A stretch of 64,000 nucleotides of DNA. It comes from Dehalococcoidia bacterium. GTDB taxonomy: Bacteria; Chloroflexota; Dehalococcoidia; Bin125. The position numbers were made by a program, and so were the translations under genes. The notes under the pieces are model-generated. The model was not told where the DNA came from. It did not search any database and saw only the letters and a program-made list of their open reading frames with translations. Positions 27,685-34,488 of this stretch are shown piece after piece (within the stretch, counting starts at the first letter, position 1; every line of letters starts with the position of its first letter). The stretch is taken from NCBI GenBank assembly GCA_022828105.1, contig JAJEJC010000005.1:434001-498000 (forward strand), read 5' to 3'.

Positions 27685-27723
27685 CCCCCTCTGCCTTCGG
27701 CATCTCCCCCTCAAGGGGGAGAG
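27685..27723 (+). repeat. Double-hairpin repeat, copy 3
   Basis: First stem TGCC-TTC-GGCA; the second stem is shortened to CTCCCCCTCAAGGGGGAG, still fully paired. Positioned 14 bases past the 3' end of the SDR gene on the minus strand. Confidence 0.85.
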
Positions 27724-27736
27724 CGGGATTAGCGGG

Positions 27737-28558
27737 TTATGTGTTGGCGAAGAAGTCGAAGTCGTCCATGATCCGCTGGTAGCGGCGTTCGACCTGGTCG
27801 CGCAGCTCGGGATGCGAAAAGATCAGGCGGCGGTTGGCCTTGACCCCGCGGATCACGACGCGGCCGACGTCTTCCGGGTTCATCTGTTGCGACATCGTGC
27901 CGGGGCTGAAGCCTCGCGCGGGCTCGTCGCTGGGACCGCCGAACTGCTCGGGGCGGTTGCGCTCGGCCATGCCGATCAAGGTGTCGACGCCGCCGGGACA
28001 GAGCGCCGAGACGCCGATGCCCTCGGCGGCGAGTTCATCATGCAGCGACTCGGAGTAGGCCAGCGCCGCGTGCTTGCTGCTTGAGTAGACGCCCAGCGGC
28101 ACCACCTCGTTGAGTCGCAGTCCAGCCATCGAAACGGTGTTGACGATATGCGCGTCGCCCGCCTGCGCGCGCATGCGCGGCAAGAAGGTGTTGACCCCGT
28201 TGATCACGCCGAACAGGTTGACGCGGAAGGTCCAGTCCCAGTCGGCCCGGCTGCCCTCGCTGACCGGACCGGCGGTCATCACGCCGGCGTTGTTGACCAG
28301 CAGGTTGAGTTCGCCGAACTCGTCGTAGACGCGCTCGGCCAGCCATTCGTATGCGACCGTGTCGGAGACGTCGAGGTCGACGGCGAGCGCCTGCACCTCT
28401 TTCGCTTCGACCTCGGCCGCGACGACCGCCGCGGTGCCTTCCTGGACGTCGGCGAGGACCACGTGCATACCTTCGTCGGCGCAGGCCAGTGCGATGCCGC
28501 GTCCGATGCCCGATCCGGCGCCGGTGATCAGTGCCACTTTGCCGCTCAGATTGTCCAT
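27737..28558 (-). CDS. Short-chain dehydrogenase/reductase (SDR)
   Basis: A 273-residue classical SDR. The cofactor loop is TGAGSGIGRG at residues 12-21, followed by LVNNAGV, the catalytic Ser in VSMAGL, and the active-site YSSSK. An Asp after the second strand (VLADVQE) favours NAD over NADP. The start at 28558 is set by a strong AGGAGGTGGGC site. Substrate is unknown. It is divergent from the CoA-transferase gene with 58 bases between starts. Confidence 0.9.
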   Translation of the reverse strand: MDNLSGKVALITGAGSGIGRGIALACADEGMHVVLADVQEGTAAVVAAEVEAKEVQALAVDLDVSDTVAYEWLAERVYDEFGELNLLVNNAGVMTAGPVSEGSRADWDWTFRVNLFGVINGVNTFLPRMRAQAGDAHIVNTVSMAGLRLNEVVPLGVYSSSKHAALAYSESLHDELAAEGIGVSALCPGGVDTLIGMAERNRPEQFGGPSDEPARGFSPGTMSQQMNPEDVGRVVIRGVKANRRLIFSHPELRDQVERRYQRIMDDFDFFANT

Positions 28559-28616
28559 GCCCACCTCCTGATCCGTCTGGCCGGAATGCACTGAGGCTAG
28601 CGTTACCCTCTCAGCC

Positions 28617-29858
28617 ATGACCACCCAACCGGCTTTCGAGCCCGACGCGGCCGCTCAAACGGCGGCGCTGTCCGGCATGACCGTGCTGGAGGACGGCGGC
28701 GGGATCGCGGCGGCGTATGCAGGCAAGCTGCTGGCCGATCTGGGCGCCGAAGTGATCAAAGTCGAGCGGCTCGGCGGCGACGAAGTGCGGCGCAAGCCGC
28801 CCTTCCCGTCCGACGCGCCGGGCCCCGAGCGGAGCGGGCTGCACCTGTTCCTCGACACGAACAAGCGCAGCCTGACGCTGGACCTGGAGTCGGCGGCCGG
28901 GCGGCGCATCTTCGCCGATCTGGCGCGTCAGTGCGGGACGCTGATCACCTCGCGGCAGATCGCCGAGCAGCGGGAACTCGGCCTCGACTGGGAGACCCTC
29001 TCGGCGGACGCGCCGGAGTTGAACCAGGTCACGATCACCGTCTTCGGGATCGGCACGCAGCGCGAGGGCTGGCGGTCGGAGTCGCTGATCGCGTCGCTGG
29101 CCAGCGGCATCTCATACCGGATCGGCGATCCGGACCGCGAACCGCTGGGTCTGCCCTACGACGCGCCGCAGTACCAGGGCGGCATCCACGCCGCGATTGC
29201 CGCGCTGCTGGCGCGTCGAGCGACGCGAGTGAGCGGCGTGGGCCAGCACGCCTGGCTGTCAATCGTCGACATCATCAGCAACGTGATGGCCGGCGCCGGC
29301 GTCGCGCCGTTCGTCTTCACCGGCCAGTCGCGCGGCCGCGCCGGCACGCACATGAACGCGTTCTATCCCTGGCAGGTGACGCCGGTCAAGGACGGCTACT
29401 ACGAAGTGATCACGATGGTCGACCGGCAGTGGAACCGGTTCATGGAGCTGATGGGCGATCCCGACTGGCAGCACGACGAGCGGCTGCAGAATCGCTGGCT
29501 CGCGTTCCAGCACGCCGACGAGATCGACGCCTTCTGGCATCCCTGGATGGCGGAGCGGAGGAAGGCCGAGTTGATGGAGCTGTTCGGCGAGAACCATATC
29601 TCCTTCCAGCCCGTCCACACGATCGGCGAGGTCGCGGAATCGGAGCACCTCAAGGCAAGACAGTTCTGGGCCGAGGTCGAGCATCCCGAGTTCGAAGAAC
29701 CGATCCGGCTGCCCGGCGCGCCCTACAAGCTGAGCGAGAGTCCCTGGGCGATCCGCCGTCGCGCGCCCCTGCTCGGCGAGCACACGGCAGAGGTGCTGTC
29801 GGAGGTCGGAGTCGGCGGCTCGGAGTTGGCTCGATTGCGTCGGTCGGGAGTGGTCTGA
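28617..29858 (+). CDS. CaiB/BaiF family (class III) CoA-transferase
   Basis: A 413-residue enzyme that moves CoA between carboxylic acids through an enzyme-bound anhydride. Family features: LLADLGAEVIKVERLGGDE, NKRSLTLDLES, and the Asp182 candidate nucleophile in LPYDAPQYQGG, near the position of the catalytic Asp169 of classical members. The C-terminal PVHTIGEVAESEHLKARQFW block is also typical. The stop overlaps the start of the methyltransferase gene (TGATG). Confidence 0.9.
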   Translation: MTTQPAFEPDAAAQTAALSGMTVLEDGGGIAAAYAGKLLADLGAEVIKVERLGGDEVRRKPPFPSDAPGPERSGLHLFLDTNKRSLTLDLESAAGRRIFADLARQCGTLITSRQIAEQRELGLDWETLSADAPELNQVTITVFGIGTQREGWRSESLIASLASGISYRIGDPDREPLGLPYDAPQYQGGIHAAIAALLARRATRVSGVGQHAWLSIVDIISNVMAGAGVAPFVFTGQSRGRAGTHMNAFYPWQVTPVKDGYYEVITMVDRQWNRFMELMGDPDWQHDERLQNRWLAFQHADEIDAFWHPWMAERRKAELMELFGENHISFQPVHTIGEVAESEHLKARQFWAEVEHPEFEEPIRLPGAPYKLSESPWAIRRRAPLLGEHTAEVLSEVGVGGSELARLRRSGVV

Positions 29859-30607
29859 TGGCCAGGCGCGACAGGGAGGTCTACGACGGCATCGCCAGCG
29901 AGTACCGCGAATCGAAGCAGTTGCCGTTTCGCAGCGCGCCTGAGGGGCACACGCTGTTCAAGCTGCTCGGCGACGTGTCGGGCGCGCGCGTCTACGATCT
30001 CGCCTGCGGCGACGGGTTCTACACCAGGCAGATCAAGCAGGCCGGCGCCGCTTCGGTGACCGGCGTTGACATCTCGGCTGAGATGGTCGAGCTGGCCCGC
30101 GAGGCCGAGCGCCTGCAACCGCTGGGCTGCGAATACATCCACCAGGACGCGGCCGAGTTCGCGCCTGAGGAGCCTGCCGACATCGTCACGGCGGTGTACC
30201 TGTTCAACTACGCCGGCACGCCGGCGCAACTGCTGCGCATGTGCCGGGCCGCGCGGTCCGCGCTCCGCGCAGGCGGGCGGCTGGTGGCGCTCAACGACAA
30301 CTGCCACAACCCGCCTCCGTCGCAGGCAGGCGCGTGGGCCAAGTACGGGTTTGATCGCACGCTCGTCGGTGCGTTGCGCGAGGGCGCGCCGGTTCGCTAT
30401 CGGTTCACGACCCTCGACGGCGAGGACTTCGAGTTCGACAACTACTACCTCGAGCCGGAGACCTACCGCACCGCGCTCACCGAGGCGGGATTCGTCAACA
30501 TTGAATGGGTCGCGTTGGAACTCGAACCGCAAAGCCGTCACGAGCCCTTCTGGGACGACTTCCTCGCCGCGCCACCGCTGATCGCCTTGACCGCCGACGC
30601 CCCCTGA
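29858..30607 (+). CDS. SAM-dependent class I methyltransferase
   Basis: A 249-residue Rossmann methyltransferase. Motif I is VYDLACGDGFYTRQI, motif II the VTGVDISAEMVELA block with the acidic residue for the ribose, then HQDAAEF and DIVTAVYLFNYA. It fits the UbiE/Tam-like group, with unknown acceptor. Translationally coupled to the CoA-transferase through a one-base overlap. The last codons lie at the start of a compound hairpin element. Confidence 0.87.
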   Translation: MARRDREVYDGIASEYRESKQLPFRSAPEGHTLFKLLGDVSGARVYDLACGDGFYTRQIKQAGAASVTGVDISAEMVELAREAERLQPLGCEYIHQDAAEFAPEEPADIVTAVYLFNYAGTPAQLLRMCRAARSALRAGGRLVALNDNCHNPPPSQAGAWAKYGFDRTLVGALREGAPVRYRFTTLDGEDFEFDNYYLEPETYRTALTEAGFVNIEWVALELEPQSRHEPFWDDFLAAPPLIALTADAP

Positions 30608-30610
30608 GCG

Positions 30611-30672
30611 AAGCGGGGACAGCTCCCCCTCCGTCATTCCTGCGAAGGCAGGAATGACGGAAGAGGGGGGCT
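30611..30672. repeat. Nested palindrome between convergent genes, likely bidirectional terminator
   Basis: A perfect 30-base palindrome at 30631-30660 (stem CCGTCATTCCTGC, loop GAAG) is flanked by AGCTCCCCCT and AGGGGGGCT, which pair as an outer stem. The flanks resemble the double-hairpin repeat, as if the palindrome replaced its core. It sits between the convergent methyltransferase and M28-like genes and could terminate both transcripts. Confidence 0.75.
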
Positions 30673-31802
30673 CAGGCGATTAAGGCGCGTACGATCGTTT
30701 CGACGGCGTCGGTGTGCTTTGACAGCGACTCCGGATCGACGCAGCGGTCGTAGGTGTCCTGGGGCGAGTGGAAGTAGGGGTGGCCGCCGAGCAAGGAGAC
30801 GAAGCGGCCTCCGATCTCGCCGATGTTGCGGGCCTCGCCGAAGCCCGAGTTGCCGACGGGGAAGGCCTGGCGCTCGATGCCATGGGCGTTGAGGGCGTCC
30901 GAGGCGAGGTTGAACAGCTCGTCGTCGGAGGCGGCGTAGCGGGCCTGGCCGTTGCGCGAGCCGATTGAGGCTCCGAGGTGCATCCAAGCGTGGACTTCGT
31001 GGGCGGCGTCGCCGAGTTCGCGGATGTAGTGGTCGAGGCCGAGGTGGTGCAGCTCGTGTCCGCTGGAGGCGACGAGGTTGAGCGTGCGGCGGCCGGGCTC
31101 GGCGGCGATGCGTCCGGCGACGTCCAGCCAGACGGCGATGCCGCCGCCGCGCTCGGCGGCGCAGGTGAACCAGCCCGATTTGGGCGTCATCAACACGACC
31201 GGCGCGGCGTCGGGATCCGCGCCGGGGATGGACGCGACGACGTTGTCCGCGGGCGCGTCGACGCGGCCCCCGTCGACGATCATCGTGATCTCGGAGCCGG
31301 CGGCGTCAAGCAGTGGTCCGGCGTGATTCGGGGCGACCTGGAGCACGGGCAGATCGATCGGGTCGAGCGGACGCTCGGCGTTGCGCAGCACGATCTCGCC
31401 GTCGGGATCGCCCATGACGAGGATGACGCCCTCCGCCCCGTCCTGGCGGGCGAGCTCGAACGAGCTGTAGATTCCGGCCGCCATGCGGTCCTGGTCGTCG
31501 TGCGCGAACTCCCAGACGACGATGCCGGGTCCGCTATCGCGGCGCAGGACGCCGGTCAGGCCGCGGTGATCGGTGAAGGCGCAGTCATAGGTCGGGACGG
31601 CAGGAATGTCCCAGCCGCCGAAGCGGATCGAGGCGTCGTGAATCTCGACGCGGGGGAAGCGCCAGGTCTGCGATTCGGCGTCGACGCCGACCTGGCGCAG
31701 TTCCTCGATCATCCAGTGCGTGGTGCTCTGGTCGGCCTCGCGGCCGCTGCGGTGGACGCCCATCTCCTCGTAGTCGCGGATGCGGCGTTCGGCGTCGTTC
31801 AC
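30672..31802 (-). CDS. M28-like peptidase-fold protein with altered metal site
   Basis: A 376-residue protein with the layout of M28 aminopeptidases: an N-terminal segment, a PA-like insertion (about 90-190), then the core. The usual HxD metal motif is replaced (MTPKSGWFTCAAERGGG), and the Glu-Glu pair appears as SGHELHHLG. The C-terminal HSPQDTYDR His-containing block is intact. The altered ligands mean that peptidase activity cannot be assumed. It ends at the compound hairpin and starts two bases after the LLM monooxygenase gene ends. Confidence 0.72.
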   Translation of the reverse strand: MNDAERRIRDYEEMGVHRSGREADQSTTHWMIEELRQVGVDAESQTWRFPRVEIHDASIRFGGWDIPAVPTYDCAFTDHRGLTGVLRRDSGPGIVVWEFAHDDQDRMAAGIYSSFELARQDGAEGVILVMGDPDGEIVLRNAERPLDPIDLPVLQVAPNHAGPLLDAAGSEITMIVDGGRVDAPADNVVASIPGADPDAAPVVLMTPKSGWFTCAAERGGGIAVWLDVAGRIAAEPGRRTLNLVASSGHELHHLGLDHYIRELGDAAHEVHAWMHLGASIGSRNGQARYAASDDELFNLASDALNAHGIERQAFPVGNSGFGEARNIGEIGGRFVSLLGGHPYFHSPQDTYDRCVDPESLSKHTDAVETIVRALIA

Positions 31803-31804
31803 GG

Positions 31805-32956
31805 TCAGTCTGCCACTGCTGCAGGCTCGGAGACCCCCTCAGCCTTCGGCAGCTCCCCCTGAGAGGGGGAGCGGGACGCGGCGTCGCGGCGGGCGACTTC
31901 CTGCTTGACCATCGGGATCAGTTCCTGGCCGTAGTCGATTGCGTCGGGCAACGGCTCGAAGCCGCGAATCAGGATGGTGGTGACGCCGAGGTCGACGTAC
32001 TTGAGCAAGACCTCGGCGACCTGTTCGGGCGTCCCGACCAGCGCCGTGCTGTTGCCGGCCGCGCCGGTCGCTTCGGCGATCGGCATCCAGAGGCGCTCGT
32101 CGTGGATTTCGCCCTTGGCGGCGAACTCGAGCAGGCGCTGCGAGCCGCGCGATTGGGGTCGGAAGTCGAGCGGCTGCTTGGCCAGCTTCTGCACCGCGGC
32201 GAGGTAGTTGTGCGCCTTTTCCCAGGCCTGCTCCTCGGTCGGCGCGATGATCGGACGGAAGGAGACCGAGAGTCGCGGCTCGCGACCGTGCCTGGCCGCA
32301 CCCTCGCGGACGCGCTCGATGGTCGATGCAATCGAGGCGCGCGGCTCGCCCCACATCATGTACACGTCGGCGTGCTTGACGCCGATTTCGAAGGCGATGT
32401 CGGACGCGCCGCCGAAGTAGAGCGGGATGCCGCCCGGCTGAGTCGGCGCGATCTCGGGGTTCTGGCCAACGACCTGGTAGAACTCGCCGTCGAAGTCGAA
32501 CGGCTCGCGGCCGTTGGCGTCGTGCTCAAGCGTGCGGCGCAGGATGGTCAGGTATTCGTCGGTGCGGCGGTAGCGCTCGTCGTGAGTCTTCCAGTCGCCG
32601 TCGCGGCGCTGTTCGGCGTCGTGTCCGCCGGTGATGATGTGGACGGAGACGCGGCCGCCGGTGAAGTAGTCGAGCGTCGCGAATTTGCGCGCGGCGAGCG
32701 TCGGCGCGACGAATCCGGGCCGGTGCGCGATGAGGAACTTGATCCGCTCGGAGCAGGCAGCCGCCGCCTGGGCGACGTGCAGGCCGTCGGCCGAGGCCGA
32801 GGTGTAGCCGACCAGCACGCCGTCGAAGTCGGAGTCCTCGTGGGCCCTGGTGAATCGACAGAGGTAGTCGTGGTCAATCCCGCCGCCAATGATGTGCATC
32901 GCAGCATTCGACTCAGACGGCTTGACGCCAATCATCCCCAGAAATTCGACGGGCAT
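31805..32956 (-). CDS. LLM-class flavin-dependent monooxygenase (SsuD-like)
   Basis: A 383-residue luciferase-like enzyme close to alkanesulfonate monooxygenase SsuD: RFTRAHEDSDFDGVLVGYTS, ERIKFLIAHRPGFVAPTLAA, GGRVSVHIITGGH and the GSQRLLEFA block. Members use reduced FMN and oxygen to cleave C-S or related bonds. No flavin reductase or sulfonate transporter is nearby. The last 20 or so residues (RSPSQGELPKAEG and on) are encoded by a copy of the double-hairpin repeat, so the reading frame has been extended by the element. Confidence 0.9.
   Translation of the reverse strand: MPVEFLGMIGVKPSESNAAMHIIGGGIDHDYLCRFTRAHEDSDFDGVLVGYTSASADGLHVAQAAAACSERIKFLIAHRPGFVAPTLAARKFATLDYFTGGRVSVHIITGGHDAEQRRDGDWKTHDERYRRTDEYLTILRRTLEHDANGREPFDFDGEFYQVVGQNPEIAPTQPGGIPLYFGGASDIAFEIGVKHADVYMMWGEPRASIASTIERVREGAARHGREPRLSVSFRPIIAPTEEQAWEKAHNYLAAVQKLAKQPLDFRPQSRGSQRLLEFAAKGEIHDERLWMPIAEATGAAGNSTALVGTPEQVAEVLLKYVDLGVTTILIRGFEPLPDAIDYGQELIPMVKQEVARRDAASRSPSQGELPKAEGVSEPAAVAD
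31834..31875 (+). repeat. Double-hairpin repeat, copy 4, inside a coding sequence
   Basis: First stem weakened to GCC-TTC-GGC; second stem CTCCCCCTGAGAGGGGGAG. Unlike the other copies it lies within an open frame, encoding the C-terminal RSPSQGELPKAEG of the SsuD-like protein, 29 bases before the stop. Same orientation as the others. Confidence 0.85.
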
Positions 32957-33073
32957 AGCTCACCTCACTTCGGTCAGAGGATCAGGATAGGGGAGTCGAG
33001 ATTGACGGACGGTACGTCGGATCGGGCGTTGCTGCGGGTCCAGGAGTTAGAATGACCTTGCCGGGAGGCTGAT

Positions 33074-33490
33074 ATGGGTGAGATCGTCGTCGACATCGAG
33101 CTGGAGAACGTCCATGATCGCGGGCAGGCGCTGGGTGGATCGCGCGCAGAGTCGGACGTGCGGAGGGCGAGCATACGGGCGGTGGCGGACACCGGCGCGG
33201 TGATGCTGGCGCTGCCCGAAGATGTCGTTGCGCGACTGGGCCTACCGACGGTGAGAGAGATCTCAACAACGTTCGCCGATGGACGACGAGGTCAGTTGCC
33301 GATCGCCGGACCGCTGTCGATTCAGATTGGCGACCGGCGAATGCCGACGGAGTGCATCGTCGTGCCGGAAGGCGCCGAAGCGCTGATTGGCCAAGTCGTG
33401 ATGGAAGTGCTGGATCTGATTCCTGATCCGCTCAATCAGACGCTGGGTCCAAGGCCGGAGTCGCCGGAACGACCGCTGCTGCGGGTGTAG
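33074..33490 (+). CDS. Retropepsin-like (clan AA) aspartic protease
   Basis: A 138-residue protein, the size of one retropepsin monomer. The catalytic motif VADTGAVMLALP has Asp39-Thr-Gly-Ala, and the hydrophobic-hydrophobic-Gly motif (EALIGQVVMEVLDLI) lies near residue 97. Such proteins work as homodimers and are common in bacteria as stand-alone clan AA domains of unknown substrate. A GGGAGG site at 33063-33068 supports the start. Confidence 0.8.
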   Translation: MGEIVVDIELENVHDRGQALGGSRAESDVRRASIRAVADTGAVMLALPEDVVARLGLPTVREISTTFADGRRGQLPIAGPLSIQIGDRRMPTECIVVPEGAEALIGQVVMEVLDLIPDPLNQTLGPRPESPERPLLRV

Positions 33491-33852
33491 CGGGCGGTTG
33501 GCCGACACGCTTCACGCTCGTTCGAGCTGCGGAAAGCTCGATTCAGAGCAGCAGCGACGGATCGTTGGGTTGCTGGGGATTTAGTCGGCGTCTCGGAGCG
33601 GGCGTGAAGGCGCGGGCCAGACACGGAGACTCGAACAGCTATGGCCCGTTGACAGCCCGCGGCCTTGGGTCAGGAATGCGACCCGTGTTCATCGGCCCGG
33701 CGCCTTGTTCTCTAAGGTCCATGCTCTCCGAAGATTGAGCCCTGGAGGCGATTGACAAGGCCAGTTCCCCTGCATAGCGTGGCTATGAGGCCAGCGTGCC
33801 TCCGCGGCCACTTGGCCCAAAGGCAGCGGACTTACGCGAAAAGGATGAGGAT
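33491..33852. other. Intergenic region, left flank of the ubiquitin-like island
   Basis: No convincing gene. Contains an imperfect inverted pair (TGGCCC/GGGCCA around 33613-33649) enclosing a T-loop-like heptamer on the minus strand, and a candidate promoter near its right end. It marks the change from high to lower G+C. Confidence 0.5.
33752..33780 (+). promoter_or_regulatory. Candidate promoter of the Ubl-E2-E1 operon
   Basis: A perfect TTGACA (33752-33757) is followed after 17 bases by TAGCGT (33775-33780), a poor -10. It is the best sigma-70-like candidate before the ubiquitin-like gene, 72 bases from its start. Confidence 0.4.
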
Positions 33853-34101
33853 ATGGCGCACGCAGATGGCAAAGGACCGTTTAGCTTCAAAGTCAACGGC
33901 GTTGACCTTGATTCATCTTCCCGTTTTCTGTCAGCTCTGGAGATTTTGGAGATCGGGAAGAAACATGGCGCCATGCCAGGCGATCCCAAGAACTATCTCC
34001 TGCAGGGCGACAAGGGACGATACGGTCTCGACGACAAGATCGACCTCGAAGAAGACAATGTCTTCATTACCGTCCCGAACACTCCCACACCTGTGGCCTG
34101 A
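33853..34101 (+). CDS. Ubiquitin-like protein (multiubiquitin-domain family), single domain
   Basis: An 82-residue protein with the pattern of the prokaryotic multiubiquitin family: first strand FSFKVNGVDLD, helix SALEILEIGKKHGA, NYLLQGDKGRYGLDD and final strand EEDNVFITVP. The start is placed at 33853 from an AAGG site eight bases upstream. The C-terminus is NTPTPVA, without the Gly-Gly of eukaryotic ubiquitin; in this bacterial family the tail is variable, and how it is activated is not evident. Three bases separate it from the E2-like gene, and a JAB-E1 gene follows, so it is the probable conjugated modifier of a ubiquitin-like system. Confidence 0.75.
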   Translation: MAHADGKGPFSFKVNGVDLDSSSRFLSALEILEIGKKHGAMPGDPKNYLLQGDKGRYGLDDKIDLEEDNVFITVPNTPTPVA

Positions 34102-34104
34102 GCC

Positions 34105-34488
34105 GTGACTACGCTCACGAGCAGTACCGCCCAAATCCAGGCCGAGCTCGAATCGATTGGATTCACGACCTCGACGTTCAGTTCCTCACAGGGACTGGTT
34201 GTCTGCTTCCCATACGAGATCGAGACTGGAACTCACAAGGGGGAAGAGGTGCTGGTTGGCGTCAGTTTCCAGGAGGAGGGATACCCGGAGTATCCACCAC
34301 ATTGGATCCATGTCAGCCCGCCACTCAACGACGGGCTAGGTGGCGCGGTCCACACCTACTCCACGCCTGACGGGCGCGAATGGCTTGCCATGAGTCGACC
34401 TCCAGGTCCCTTATGGGACGAACTCCCAACGAAACACATGAACGCCTTCGTCAACGAACACCTCCGTCGGATATGGAGGGATGTGTGA
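34105..34488 (+). CDS. E2-like (UBC-fold, Prok-E2 family E type) protein
   Basis: A 127-residue protein starting with GTG. The central part VGVSFQEEGYPEYPPHWIHV, then WLAMSRPPGPLW and the C-terminal HLRRIW follow the prokaryotic E2 family E pattern: the YP-x-x-PP element of UBC domains is recognisable. The only Cys is Cys34, in the strand GLVVCFPYEI, not after the beta-hairpin where E2 enzymes carry the thioester Cys. It may use Cys34, or serve as a non-catalytic adaptor. Its stop overlaps the E1 start by four bases (GTGA). Confidence 0.75.
   Translation: MTTLTSSTAQIQAELESIGFTTSTFSSSQGLVVCFPYEIETGTHKGEEVLVGVSFQEEGYPEYPPHWIHVSPPLNDGLGGAVHTYSTPDGREWLAMSRPPGPLWDELPTKHMNAFVNEHLRRIWRDV

Noticed and set aside
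33613-33655. Possible tRNA or tRNA remnant (TTCGAGTC on the minus strand)
   Set aside because: The flanking T-stem bases do not pair and no anticodon arm could be drawn; kept only as part of an intergenic note.
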